Assembly: GCA_013398055.1 (NCBI GenBank) | Contig: VZRS01015047.1 | Location: forward strand, 190,253 to 254,252 | Source: Ifrita kowaldi | Lineage: Eukaryota > Chordata > Aves > Passeriformes > Cinclosomatidae | Reading direction: 5' to 3' | Length of the DNA: 64,000 nucleotides | In this document: one piece after another, positions 49,701-62,800 of the stretch | Layout: each line of letters opens with the position of its first letter | Position numbering within the stretch: position 1 is the first letter of the stretch | Made by a program: the position numbers and the translations under genes | The notes under the pieces: model-generated | Told to the model about the DNA's origin: nothing | Databases searched by the model: none | Seen by the model: the letters and a program-made list of their open reading frames with translations, nothing else

Positions 49701-51194
49701 GCTTTGAAGAACAAATGCACTGATGGTTTAAATCTGTCCAAGCTGAGAGGTACAGCCCTTTCACAGATGTTAACAGCTCTTCCAAAATTCAGTCTAGTAG
49801 GACAGAAGGGACTTTCATTTTCAAGTGGAATGAGTAAGTAGCGGAATACTCCTCTGTTTCCTGTGCTTGTCTCTATTGTGAGGCTAATAGTAGTAAAGCT
49901 CAAGAGGGAAGGTTTTCAATCAAATAATTGTTCTATTAATTGCAATGCACATTTAAGTGCCAGGGGCTGGTGTTGACTGCAGAGAGTTGCAAAAATTCAG
50001 TGTGCTGAGAGGAACCATACAGTGAGAGGTAGATGCCTGATGAAAATGTTACTTCTCCTGTCTTCTGTAGCACAGAGTAAACTAGGTATAGCAGAATAAC
50101 ATTATTTCTCACAAAATATTCCTGTCAAGGTGTTGCTCCTTGTAAATCATCAGAGAAGGTGACAAACAGGTGCTTGTGTTGCTAAGACAGGCTGCACAGG
50201 TCCTGCTTAAGGAAAGAATTCTCTGAAACCTCTTGACATCTTTGGGAAGTTTCAGGTTTTTGCATCTTGTGCAGAAAAGGCATAGTGTTTTGGGGGTGGT
50301 ATACTCTTGTATACAGTTGTCAGCCTTCTCCATTCACCCTGGTGAACTGGTGGGGATCTGGTGTTGGGATCTATAAGCTACAGCTGTGCCTTCAGCATGG
50401 CTCTGGCAGGAGTCCCTGGCTCTACTCAGATTCCTTCCATTCAGAGATGCCCTTTTCCTCCTCTGGAAAAGGAGGTGTTTGCAGAAACAAGCTCTCTTTG
50501 CCTCCAGTCCTGCCTTTCCTTAGTTGTCAGCCCTGTGAAATCCATAAACAAAACATCGCCTGCTGATTTCAAACCTGCTTTGTGCAGCACAGAGGCAGAC
50601 ACCCTCGGTGCAAGATGTTTTAGCTTCAGCTGATAATTCTGCTCCATTGATTTTTACATTTGATTTGGGGAGAAGCACTGGCTGCACTACATGTATCATC
50701 TAGTTCCCATCAAGTGCAGTGAGAATGCTGGTGCACAGCAGCAGTGGCTGATGTGCCTTGTGCTTTTATACTATTCTTTATTAATAATAAATTCATTTTC
50801 AGTAAAGAAAATAAATCTGGTAGGGCACTGTTAATGGGTTTTCGATGGCCTTATAAAGCAGGGCATATGTTACTTGAATTCTTCCCACTCCAGCCCTTTC
50901 CAGCTCTTTCCCTAAGCTGTAGTAGTAACTATCTGTTTGGGGTGCTTGTGATATTCATAACATGAATATACTTTCAATACAGAAGAGCTCCCTCACCTCC
51001 CGGCGGAATTAACTCAGGACTGAAGTGCCTCGACCACTGTCACAAAGTTGACCATCCAAGAACAATCGATTTCTAAATGTGCTTGAACCTTGGGTGACCT
51101 GAATTATAGCAGCAAGTATTACAAGCTGGGACATCTGGTGGACAATAAAACTTTTTTTTAATTTGTTTTTACATGAAGCAGCTGTACTTGAGCA
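46753..51194. other. Non-coding stretch with a GC-richer patch
   Basis: The patch at 48320-48650 is GC-richer and has scattered CpGs. It contains a 73-codon frame (48335-48556) whose ATG has A at -3 and G at +4, but the peptide is unlike any known family. Other ORFs reach 106 codons (49583-49903, minus), without features. A T12 run lies at 48651-48662. Confidence 0.5.
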
Positions 51195-51480
51195 GATGAC
51201 CAGGGGCTGTGCAATCAAAGTGTGAATAGCTGAATTAGCAAATTATATTGGGCTTCTTAAGCACTTATTTGAATGCTGCATGCTCTTTTTAAATTTTGCT
51301 TTATTAACATCTACCAAAAACGCAGCAGTGTTGGCATTATGGTTATTAGTGACTTATTTGCTTCATTAAAATTTACAGCATGTTTTACAATTCACCATCT
51401 GGGACAGCTTCTCCCATGTTTATGGTTAAAATGTAACTTAAATCCAGGCCTAATAGTCTAAAATAAAAGATTTTATAGAT
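51195..51480. promoter_or_regulatory. Candidate conserved non-coding element
   Basis: The segment is repeat-free and dense in TAAT/ATTA and TTTATT cores (for example GCTTTATTAAC, GCTTCATTAA and CTTTATTTGG), with a single CpG. The resemblance to vertebrate enhancers is one of texture, so confidence is low. Confidence 0.22.
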
Positions 51481-54400
51481 AAAACTCTTTATTTGGATGC
51501 CAGTGTTACCTCTTTTTGCTAGTGTGCAAACAGAATTCTATTTTGCTGAGTTACTGTGGTACAACTTAGTGCTAGGATACAGAAAAATATTTCTGCTTTA
51601 AATAAAAGATGTTGTTGTACATAAGGAAAAGGTCGATTGTGCTATTACTTGGAAAGCTGCAGCTTATGGAGTATGGCTGGGGTGGGAATTAGACTACTCA
51701 GAGAGACTTCAAACTGAAGGATTTTCTGGGTCACTGAGTCTAAACCCCTGCTATCGCAAGTAACTACCTTGGATAATCCCTTTCCAAAGAACTGGAGCAA
51801 GAATAAGCAGTGCAAGAGTGAATGTGGTGAGAGGCAGCACATAGGAGCACCGGCTCTGAACCTGAGCTAATGTTTCCAGATTTGTGTTGCCTTGCTCCTA
51901 ATAATTTCAAAGCATTGCGAGAGTATGTTTTCACTTAATTGCACATGCATGGCTTTTAATTATTCCTCCCTTTTCCTGCTTTTCTTTACTGTTGAGAGGT
52001 GAGGATGGGAAACCCATTTTCTTATTTCTTCAGGTTGGGAACATGGAAAGGATGTGTGGTGAGAGGGCAAAAAGAAGAGAGACGGAAAGGAGCATTTGAT
52101 ATACTAGCACTAAGAACTGGTACTAGGAGTGTCTTCCCCACTCTTTCGCATCTTTTGCGTGAAGCTTTGTTTCAGACCATTACGAAAAAAGTCAAATTCA
52201 AAATTCAAAAGTGTATTCTTTTTTTATTACTCCTTGGGAGTCCAAGCACTGAAAAATGCATTCACTGTCTTTTCCCCTCCCATCCCTCACAATTTTTATT
52301 CTGCAAAGAAGACATCTGCTCTCCACAAAATAAAAATTTGAAGTAAGCAAAATATATTAAAATTGGAGTCCTTAGCAGCTCTATGAGCCCATAGGCCCCC
52401 ACTGTGTCACAATGCAGGAGCTACAGACACATTTGGTTATCTCAGGATCTTATGGGTTTACATGTGCTCTTGCGACTTTTCCCTCCTTTCCTCTGGTATT
52501 TCGCTGTGTATCTCGTGTGCTGGAAGAATGACGATAGGCTGGACATCATGGGAAGTCCGTACCCTTGTGCGTTTGTGATTTTATACTGGTGCCTTATCAT
52601 GAGGAATATTTGCAGATCCTTTAGATTTAAGCATTCTCCTAGAAATGCAGCTATGTGAGTTGCCTTTTCTGCCTCTTCTGCTATGGCTCTCTCTAGGATT
52701 CAGTGTGAATTCCATGCTGCCTCTTTTCTTCTTTAAAGCCATTGTATCTAATGGATTTTTTTTTTATTTTTTCTGTTTTGTCTTGCATATCTTCAATTAA
52801 TTGTTTACAAGAGGAGCCGCCCAGAACTACCTTAGAAGGGAGAAAATGATGAATACAATTGATTAATAATAATCTGATCAAAATTGCTGAAACTTTTCTC
52901 TTTGAAGTGATTTCCTGTCTTACTACCCTTTAAAATTCTCTTACGAGCATATCACGAATAAACAAGAATGAAGTGTATAAAATACATATAACATTGATTG
53001 TGGTGCATGAATTTAAATGGAGAGCAGGTTTCAAATGTAACTTCAACTTTTCTACCTTTTGTATAGATTGAATTCAGTTGGAAAATGGATACAGAGATTT
53101 TTTTTGATTTTTTCCAACTGTATACATATTTGCATATATTTAATTCTCCAGTTATAATAATTGGTTACTCCCACTCTCTGCAGACGTGTCAGAGCTATTG
53201 ATGCTTCTTTACTTCTCTGTAATTTTTATTGACTCTAAATGATTATAAATTCAATATTCTGCTTTTAAAAACTTTTCTTTTGATGAAATAAATGTCAACA
53301 CTCTCAGCTTCTTGGTAGATGTGCTTTGTCTCTGCTTTTCCTCTCTTTAGACTGGTAAAGGTGATTCTTAAGATCCTGAGATGAGTGGAAAGCACTACTG
53401 TTTTGGGGTTTCTTGCCGTTTTTGTAGTCTTTTATGTGTGTTTCTTGCCTTTGTCTTGAAGGTTTCTTGGCTTCTCTCACGAATGAGTTTCTCATGTTCC
53501 TGTTTAGTGCTCTGTTTTAAAATGCTTTTTGTTTTACCCCTTCCTTTCTCTTTTTACCTCTACTTACCCATAGTCTCTTCTGCTTCTCAGTGATTGGAAT
53601 CAGAGCATGCAAAAGCCACCATCCTTGTTTTCTTATTTCTGGTTTTTTACAGATACTTCAATGCAATAGACATGGCAAACGAGGGTTGCCTTTTTGTGTG
53701 CTGAGTTTTTTTGTGAGCGGAGTTGTTTTCTCTCTCTTATGCTGTGTTAGTCTGTGTGTTAACAGTTTATGGTTGAGCTGCTCAGGAGGTCTAAGCCCTC
53801 TCATGAATAATAAAAACAAGATGAAAAAGAGTTGTTACTACAAAATCGTCTTTAAAATCCTGATGAACATTTGATTTTTGGACATGCTAGTCCTGGATAA
53901 TGGACAACAGCTGTGTGAAGACAAATGAAGTTTTGTTTGTGTGTGATGTGAAGTACTTCAGATTGATAGATCAATAGTTAGATGCAGTTACAGGCAGAGA
54001 TGAATGCTAAATTAAATGTAGGCTCCTGAGGGCTATAGCATAGATGTTGCATTATGGAAATGTAGTTCTAATACATTGACCTACCTTCTGTATTCTTTAA
54101 AGCAATATTGCTAAGTGTTTTAAACATGTCTGTCTTTCCCAGGCATGGGCAACCATCCTATGTTAGTCTCATGCCTCATAATCTGAGCCTCTGCCTACAC
54201 TCAGCAAAAACTGAAATTTTTCTGACTGCAGCTGAGTTATATAACACCTTATTGCACAAGGAGAAGGAGAGTTCCCATGTAATATCTGTTTTGAAACAAT
54301 TATTAGAAGACTGGAAGCCATGAAAAAAGAGGGAAGAACATCCAAAAAAAAAGGAAGCACATAGAAAGTCACAATCTTTAGTAAAACTTTTGCAAGTATT

Positions 54401-55527
54401 CTTTTTCAAAGTGAAATAGTTCCATGTGCCTGGTTCATACCTGTTCTTGTCATTCACAGAACAAAAACCAAAGGTACTTCCCATATAGATGATTTTAAAT
54501 ATGAGTTTAAAAAAAACCCAAACAAATGAAAAAAAGACAAAAAAACCCAACCACAAGAAACATAAAGACTGAAGCTCTCAGTTAGCATAAACTGTCATTC
54601 CGTCGCTGGGATTTGGCAAATTAGGTGCTCGATAGAAGGAATCTGGGTTGGAGTGCAGTAAATTGAGTAAATCATCATGCAGATGCTAAGGTGGCAGGGA
54701 AAATGGTCTCATCTTGATTTCCGTGTTCCTAAAATTCTTATAGTAGAGATCAGAGTCAATATACAGTGGTATCTTTTATTAACACAAAATTTACAGTCAT
54801 AAAAAAATCTGTATTTTACTACAGTAAAATATGAATTTTCAGTTTCATATATAAATGATCCCATCTCTTTTGATTAAACATTCAAGCAAATGTTTAAATT
54901 TCAGTGTGTGATCCCATTGATCTCCCATTGAAAAATTATGCACATATGTTAGATATTAATTGAATACTTGATGTTATTTGAGAAACAATTGATTTTATCT
55001 TTTTCTTTTAGTATTTGTAATCGTATGAACTCCATTGCTGTTTCCAAATTCTGACTTTAAATATCTGAATATGGCAGAAATCTCAAATATGGATGTTACA
55101 TCAGAATATATGGTGTCCAAAGGCTCCGACATCCATCAGTCTATCTATCCTCATGTGTGACTGTTTTCTTTGTCCGGTCCTTCTGCCTTCTCTCTGAAGT
55201 AATATGTAATCTTTCCACCCATAACCCGCTTTTCAGTGAAAACTTTCAAATTTTTTAGGATATAAAGTGTACAAAGGTATGAAATTGAGGGGGAATAAGC
55301 ATTTTATAATTCTTTAATCCCACTTTAGAATTACAGAAAGCATCGACTGATATATGTTGCTCTTCTTCAAACAGTGTAATATCTACCTGTTGTGTCCCAA
55401 AACACTTAAATTCCATCTTCACATGAACACTAATTTTCAGGATAGGGGAGAAGAAGGAAGGAATGGCCATATGGAAGAAAATCAGATTAGACCTGACCCC
55501 TTCTCCTCTTGGTTTGGTGTAGAATGG
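51481..55527. other. AT-rich non-coding stretch
   Basis: ORFs reach 126 codons (54176-54556, minus), the latter with a Phe-rich start produced by the A/C-rich low-complexity strip at 54506-54555. A 22-base word at 52162-52183 recurs at 57077-57098. No gene or clear mobile element was identified. Confidence 0.5.
52162..52183 (+). repeat. Copy 1 of an exact 22-base dispersed word
   Basis: The word begins AAGCTTTGTTTCAGACCATT and is identical over 22 bases to 57077-57098, about 4.9 kb away on the same strand. The flanks do not align well. It may be a remnant of an unrecognised dispersed repeat. Confidence 0.7.
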
Positions 55528-55600
55528 GAGTCAGAAGATTTCAAGTAGATCTTGGACAAATAATTTTCTTTCTCATTGCTTCTCTTGTCCTTCACTTCTT
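55528..55600 (+). mobile_element. Possible relic of a MIR SINE
   Basis: GAGTCAGAAGAT (55528-55539) is followed by ATCTTGGACAAATAA and a CTTTCT...CTTCTC stretch. This matches the order of the MIR core (as I recall it, gagtcagaagacctggg, then accttgggcaagtcacttaacctctct) with an internal deletion. No boundaries are visible. Low to moderate support. Confidence 0.3.
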
Positions 55601-57639
55601 TGTGCTTCCTTTATTTGGACTGTGATTTCTTTGGTGAAGAGATATTGTGTATTAATTTCAGAATGACATATGCACTGAGGCAAAGTTTGTCCTGTCTCAC
55701 AGGGGACTGCTGAGTGGGCTGTTGTCCTCCTTCATATACATGAAAAGTAAATGAATCTTATTCCTGCCACAACCTTCTGGCACACTCCTTCAGCTGTGAC
55801 TGTTTTATTACCTTTGAAAGTTCAAATGTGTTTCTTTTTAATACACATTTTAGGACGTCTCTTCAGCTGATGTATTAGTTTATAGTTATTATTTGTGTAA
55901 ATAAATTTATTATTATTTTCTTTCCTGGATGTTCCAGTGCTGTTCTGATATTGAACAGGTTAAGAAAGAAGTTATGAGCCTCTACTAAATCCAAATACAG
56001 AAGAATTGTAAGAAGCTCATATATTTTACAAAAGAAAAGCACTCAATCCCCAGTGCCTTGGAAATCTTATTATTTTAGAAAGCATCAACAATTTTTAGTG
56101 ATATTCAGAATTCAGATAAGAAAGCACCAAGACACAGAGGCTCTTGTGACTGTATCAAAGAAGACCTCAAGAGAAAGGCTGCTCAGAAGTTTGGAGGACT
56201 CCAGGAAACAGCAGCCTGCTCAGGGTATGAGGTGAAATTCCAGTTCAAGCCAAGTCAATGAGAATTTTGTGACAGAGACAACTAAAAATCACTGTTATCC
56301 TTATCCAGGTTTTTTCTTGAAGAAGTATTGGACTTACCAACAGAATGTATAGTCTGGTGCATAGGGAAAACATATTTGCCTATCAGATAGCCACATTTTT
56401 CTTTGCCTTCTCCTCATTGCATCACAGATAACTATTTCCCTGTTATGTTTTTTTTTTCCCCTTTCTTTTCCCCATTTTTGTGTTGCTGTAGGGTCTTTAA
56501 AATTGAATGGGGGAAAATAAATTGTGAGGTTCTTTGCCATTATTGTAAAATGAAATCTTGGAGAGCTTTATGGGGACTACCTATAAAGAGGGAGTCCATA
56601 AAGGAGCAGTTAATGAGACTTTATTAACCTCAGACTATAGAGCATGAAATATTATGGTATAAATAAATGTGGTGCCAGCTCCAAGATGCCTAATAAATGG
56701 CATGACAGAGGGGATCATGTGCCTAGGGAGATATGACATAGAGCATTTCTCCTCTAAGCCACTATTTTAAATTCACCATGGGTTGGCAGTGACTGAAGGA
56801 CATTATTACCCAATGACTCTTAAATAGGCTATGTGAAATAAATTGGAGGTCTTGGTTCATTTCCTTAGGGAAAGAGGTCTATGCTCCAGGTTACGGTAAT
56901 TGTCGTCTAAGTTCAAGGCTCAGCACAGGAGCTGCACTTGGAAAGAATGTGGCCAAGGAATCAGTCTTTTGCCTCGTGCCTTGTCCCCTTCCTCAGGACT
57001 CTACAGCATTGCCATGCTGTGGTTTGAGAGTTAATACCGAGGGTTCTTGCAGAGGCTCATTCTTTGGATAAGCAAAAAGCTTTGTTTCAGACCATTACCA
57101 ATAATATCCTCTAAGGGCTTCTTTCCATACCCTGCTCTGATAAATTAATGCTATATTTAATAGTACTCTTGGTACAAATAAATGAGATAACTTATGGAAA
57201 TATGTATAGCTATGGTGAATATAATGAAGAATGAAGTCCTTTGTAATTACTAAATTCATTTAAAAGGAATAATGATTTATTATAAAGTCTTGCTTGGCAG
57301 TAAGGAAGAAGATAGGCAGTTTGTAACTCTATTTCTAACTTTTAAGTGGATTCTCATCATCTAGTCTAATTAAATGGCATGCTATTAGTTTTTAATAACC
57401 TGGGAAAATGAAATTACAATTGTATAAACCATTTCTTCAGCAACCCCAAGAGAATTAAATATATAAACCTATAAGAAAACTAGTTTAAATTTAAAAAGGA
57501 AGCAAACAGCAAGGTAAACTCATGAATGGACTCTATTCAAGAAATTAGAAGTAAAATGAAAATATTAGAAAGAAAAGGGAATGTCTTCTCTCCAAACTTG
57601 GTGATTTCTTTCTTTTCAGTTATGCTCACCTTTGTAATT

Positions 57640-57641
<2 letters not shown>
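55601..57641. other. AT-rich non-coding stretch
   Basis: ORFs reach 74 codons, without features. The part at 57200-57480 has many TAATG/ATTA cores and could be regulatory, but the evidence is thinner than for the other candidate elements. Confidence 0.5.
57077..57098 (+). repeat. Copy 2 of an exact 22-base dispersed word
   Basis: Identical to 52162-52183, same orientation. The preceding TTCTTTGG and the other copy's CTCTTTCG are also alike, hinting at a slightly longer decayed repeat. Confidence 0.7.

Positions 57642-57679
<38 letters not shown>
57642..57679 (+). repeat. Homopolymer T38
   Basis: This is the longest homopolymer in the window. If it were the poly(A) tail of a minus-strand retrocopy, the body would lie from 57680 rightward, but no AATAAA or gene-like sequence is seen there. 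It is more likely a slippage tract or an imprecise homopolymer call. Confidence 0.9.
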
Positions 57680-57680
<1 letters not shown>

Positions 57681-59337
57681 AAGTAGTCTATTGGCAAATG
57701 GAAGAATAAGGAGGAGTGGATGCCCTTTCCTGGTGTCAGGAGTGGGTTGCAGTAGTCCTCTGTCGAATATTAGATATAATTAGTACATGGACATGTACAG
57801 CAAGGTTATGGTGGGATTTTTGCTGTGCTGTCATTCATTAGCAGATCTTGAGTTATAATATGGAAAGCAAGGCTAAGATGTACCAAGTCCTGGTGGACTT
57901 CAAGGTCAGTTAGGTTCTACGGAGTGAACGCTGTCAATTAATTTCAAAATAGGACAACAGACAATTACAAGGTAAAAACAATCTACCAACCTCCTCAAAT
58001 AAAAATACCCACAAATGCCTCCAAATACCTGGCCTTCCTCTCTTGGAAGGAAATTAAACTGTTTGTATTTATTTATATATTTATTCACCTCTCCCCCTTT
58101 GAAATCAAAACTGTAGACCTGAACAGGAGACTTCAGCTGGGACTTAATTAGAGGAGTTTGGGCTGGGAAATGACAGTTTCAGTGCTATTATACTGCTACA
58201 CCACAGCCTTTACTTCTGTTTCTGCTGTGAATGTAATTAATACCCTGCACCTCTTCTTAATAGTGGCAGTAACTCTAGTGTGGAGGCTTTATTGCTCCAT
58301 GGCCCAAGGAGAATGCTCCTGCATTTCTGGGCCCAGTGTCATCTGTCAGGCAGATTGGCCCTGTCTCTGGGAAGAGGAATTACACACTCAGTTAAGGCAG
58401 TTGTTCCCACGTCTTGTGGGAAGGCAATCATTTATCAGACATATATCAGATGCATGGACCTTTTTCTTTTTTTTTTCGGTGCTGTATTGCTCTTTCTCTC
58501 TCCCCATGCATTAACTGGTGTACCATTATGGCATTCCTAGTTTCCTCAATGGCCTTGGGAAACCTCTTATTGTGTCTCAGAGGCTACATTTTCTTCATCT
58601 GAAACACGAAAGGAGGATATTTACTTCCTGATGTGGAGCAGCAGCAGCTGCAGAGCACCTGCCACGCCACAGTAAACGGCAGTGTGGCAAGGAATGGGAT
58701 ACCTCTAAAAGAACAGTCTCTGTAACACACTTTGACATCCTCAGTAGTAAATTAGCCATGAGACTATTGAGCCTAATTCCCTGACTTGTCGCTCACAAGA
58801 AGAACAAGGGATATCTGTTACCTTCCTCGATTTCCCCTGATACAGCAGCAGTAGTTGACTTGCAACAAGGAGGAGCTGGTCAGCAAGATGGTGTGGATGT
58901 TTATGTGCGCTTGGTTGGTTGGGTTTTTGTCACTTCCAAAAGATGTCTCCAGCTTTGGAAAGCCTTACAATGACAGGTAAGATCAGATACCACAGCTGCA
59001 GGTGTGAGGAGGTCTGGCAGTAGAGTGGAAGCTTTCAGTAGCAGCATGTGGGTTTTTTAAGACAACTGAAGGTAATTCCTACTATACATGGGTGAATTGT
59101 TGTGGTCTGATGGAGAACAGGAGTTTGTTCAGCTTTTAAATCCACGGCTGGTGTAGTAAGAGCTGGGCTTAGAGAAGTAATGAGTGGCTGCTTGGACAGC
59201 ATGTATCTACCAACAGTGGAGCATAGTGTAAGAATGGGTAAGAACTGGAAGAAATTCTCTTCATTTAGCTTAATTGTTATCTGTCCCCCTTCTCTACCAC
59301 AACCATTATCCAAATTCTCAGTGAGAGAGCAGGATTA
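57680..59337. other. Non-coding stretch, no gene recognised
   Basis: A 118-codon plus ORF (58158-58514) has hydrophobic stretches near both ends. It overlaps other open frames and includes a T-run-encoded Phe tract, so it is not convincing. No repeat was recognised before the CR1 element. Confidence 0.5.
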
Positions 59338-59805
59338 ATCATAGAGTCATAGAATGACTATAGAATTATTCAGGCTGGAAAAGACCTCTAAGATCATTGA
59401 TTCCAGCCCTTAACCCAGCACTGCCATCTTTATCACTAAACCATATCCCCAAATGCTACAGCCACATGCCTTTTGAACACTTCCAGGGATGGTAACTTCA
59501 TAACTTCCCAGAGAGCCAATTCCAGGGCCTGACCACCATTTTAGTGAAGAATCTTTTCCTAACAATTAATCTAAACCTCTCCTGGTGCAACTTAAGGATG
59601 TGTCACCTTGTTCTGTCACTGGTTGCCTGGGAGAAGAGACCGACCTCCGCCTGGCTACACCCTCCTTTCAGGCAGTTGTAGAGAGTGATAAGGTCTCCGC
59701 TGAGCCTCCTTTTCTCCAGGTTAAACACTCCCAGCTCCCTCATACAATTTGTGCTCCAAACCCTTCTTCGGATTTATTGACTCTCTTTGGGCAAATTTGT
59801 TGTCC
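59338..59805 (-). mobile_element. CR1 LINE, 5'-truncated copy in antisense orientation
   Basis: The left end carries the CR1 3' tail in reverse (TCATAGAGTCATAGAAT, derived from the ATTCTATGA repeat). It is followed by the typical 'caggctggaaaagacctcta' stretch. Translating the minus strand gives the C-terminal part of the CR1 ORF2 (reverse transcriptase-endonuclease) protein, with the landmarks RELGVFNLEKRRLSGDLI, GLFSQATSDRTR and RFRLIVRKRFF in the expected order. An in-frame TGA (59605-59603) and further stops show it is dead. Homology fades at about 59805, the usual 5' truncation of CR1 copies. The divergence from the canonical tail suggests an old insertion. Confidence 0.93.
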
Positions 59806-62800
59806 TTGACTGACTACATGAATGTGTAATCAACATGTAAAAAGAGATTATCCTTGCTAAGAACCCCTGGTGATAAGCACGATGTGTCTGCGTAAACATG
59901 AGCCATTTGAGGATGACAGGGAAACTTGTACGTTATTTCTCTATGAACTTTGAACAGGACAATCTTAAATGCTTTCCCATGTATTTCTTCTTGAATGTTG
60001 CACCAAAAGCTAGTCCTGAAAATGTCTAAGCTTCTTGGTAGAAATGCATGGTCTACTTGTAAAACCAAAAAATATCTCAAGACTTAAGTTAACTAAACCC
60101 TTTTTCTTCTCTTACAGATGTATTTTTCTGTGGCTCTGGAAATACCTGGGAAGTAGGAACGAAGTAGGAAGTAGTCTTATATGGTAAGCCAATACTTTCT
60201 TCTTCTGATGATTTTCCAAGCAGTTTCTGGTGGAGTCACGTAAGAATATGGCCCTTTGCTGCTCATCAGAGCAGCATTGATCAATTCCTACTGCACGTAT
60301 GCTACACATGCTACTTTAATGCTCTAATGCTGCAAACTATTGGAAATCTTATTCAAAAGAATTGGGTTTCTGTTGAAGAAACAACATATAGCACCAACTT
60401 GTGTTCTTGTTGCTCTCAGTTAATGGCAACATACAAAATCTGTATTTTGTCTTTGGGCTGTGGTGTATATTCTTCTTCCCCAAACCCCAGGCATGACCAA
60501 GATGGCGTTTCAAGGCTAATAGTTAAGAAATCAAAGTAGTTTCTTCATCTGTCTTTGAAGTAGAAGCAATCTTTGTTTTTTGTAGGTCCATACCACAATG
60601 ACGGCTATACCCAAGTGTGTACAAGCCAAGGAGACGACAGTTTCACAAAGCAACCAAATTTTAGACTGAGATGCCCTCATAGATTTTTAATCATCAGCCT
60701 CTAGAAAGGTACTATTTCATGGATGTGAGGGAATATTTATATTTCTTTGTCCCTGTACATTCCCTTTACCACACACGTGTATTAAAGAGTTACCTCTATG
60801 TTCTCATATTTAAATGTGAATGTCATATGTTTGCACTGCTAATTCCTTCGTAAAACTGCTTGATCTGCTCATGTTGATTTATATTTATGTTTAATAACTT
60901 CTTTACATGTTCTCCATTGTTGATTCTCCAAATGAATGATTTTAACAGTACTGGGACTAAACTAATATGAAAAATTGCTGCTGAGAAAAAAGGGGGGAAA
61001 ATGGTCAGTAAATTAGCCTTCTGTGATCTCTGGTCAAAACAGAGTTTTGCCAAGTGACGTTAAATAACAACTGAGCAAGACAGAAACCTTGACAAATAAG
61101 CTTCCAGAGACTGTCCAGCTGTAATGCCTCTTCTACTCCATTAATAATTTTTCTAGAGTATTTACTTATGTGTTTTTCCTGGTATAATCACACGATTCCT
61201 TTCAGCCTTCTATTAGTCCTAGCTCAAAGCAGATTGTCAAAAAATGCCTAAATTATTAGCTTTCTTGTCTAGCAACATTTGGCTGAAAATATGTGGTCAA
61301 ACTGCTGGTTTTGTGCTTTAGCATAGCCCAGGAAAGAGCAAGGTTTTTTTCTCAGCTGAAACAGGGGATTTCAGAGGTCTTGTCAAGACTGCTCACTCTG
61401 ATGAATGTTGTTGCAGCCAGGTTTTTACATTAGTTTTCATCAGTGCCATATCCAAGCACTTGTGTGTTAAGTTTGTGTCTGCAGAGCTGATCACTTAAAA
61501 TACCCTCCACTACTAACAACTCAGTCTTCTCTTTAGATGAATATATCCAAGTCATAAATCACCATGAGTTGAGGTAGGAATGACCATAATGATTGTTTCC
61601 GCCTCCTGTTCATTCCTATTCCTCCTATAGCTTACATCCTACCTTACATTCCTTGCATGTTGCAGGAAAAGCATATCTGTACCAGAATTTACTGAATCAA
61701 GTACATCCAGGCTCGGTAGTTACCTATTAAATGGAATACATACTGCATTTTTTTAAGCTGGCTTCTCTGCTCCATTTTGTTTAAATGAAGCATAAATTTA
61801 GATTGACAAAATTAGCAGACACACTGCATGTTCTACAGACTCATAGGTCACTGTAAAACTTTTTCAGTTTCCAAAAATGAGTATTATTGATGCATTCCTG
61901 TTGTAGCATTATTTATCAGTTGTATGTTGACCATATGAATACTACAATTTAAATTTCTTTTGAAGTGACTGGCTATAAAGCATTTTATAGACATTTTATC
62001 TCCTTGGTACTGATGGTAAATTAAACAGTTACTCATTTGGGCAGTCTTTGTGCTGGTAGAGGCATTTTGTTGCAATTTGGAAGAAGGTGTAGTCATCCGT
62101 TAAGCAGTTTTTTAAACCATGTGTTTTTTTCAGTGCTTGGCTCTTCACCTTGGAAGAAGGGTAGGTTTTCTGTGCTAAGTGAGAATGGAAGTACTGCATC
62201 AGTTCAAATTAAACACAGCATGCAGATGAGACAAAACTGTAGTGTCTGTGAGCACACTCTCAACATAGCACTCACAGAGTTGCTGGAAAACCTACAGAAT
62301 AAATGCAGCCATAATTGTAAGCAGCCATAGGGTTCCACTGAGCCCGATGGCGTCTGTGCATTGCTGCTGCTATAGGAACACACCTCTGAGGCGTCGCCGT
62401 CATCTGGAGGAGCATATTCCCTTCATCAACAGCTACACCGAAATGATGGGTGCACAGCTCCCCCTGCAGCCCAGCACCTCCTCTTCAAAAACCATTGGGA
62501 TCACAGGAACGGATGCTTCTGGCTTTCGATGACTTTGTCACTGCAGAAGATGTTTTACGTCTCAATCCTTCTCACCAGTGGGGACTTGTTCTTGTCTGTA
62601 ATGAACTTGCAGATCGACATGGTTGCCCTCTAGCACATTAGGGATTCTGATCTCAGTTGAGGGCTTTTATTTGCCTGGCCTTTTTTTTTTTTCCATTGTG
62701 GTAAGTGTCTCAAGCCAAAGGTGGCTCCGTGCCTGCTGCTTATTGGAGCTCTTCCCAGGCCATCCTATGTTTTTCACAGATGAATATATTTTTAAGCTTG

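Noticed and set aside
57680..57900. Retrocopy body belonging to the T38 tract as a poly(A) tail
   Set aside because: No polyadenylation signal near the tract on the minus strand, no gene-like sequence, and no flanking duplication.
58158..58514. 118-codon ORF with hydrophobic ends
   Set aside because: It includes a Phe tract from a T-run and overlaps two other open frames; no family match.
62347..62641. Two overlapping frames that could be read as one frameshifted gene
   Set aside because: Neither translation resembles a known protein, and the patch is only modestly GC-rich.
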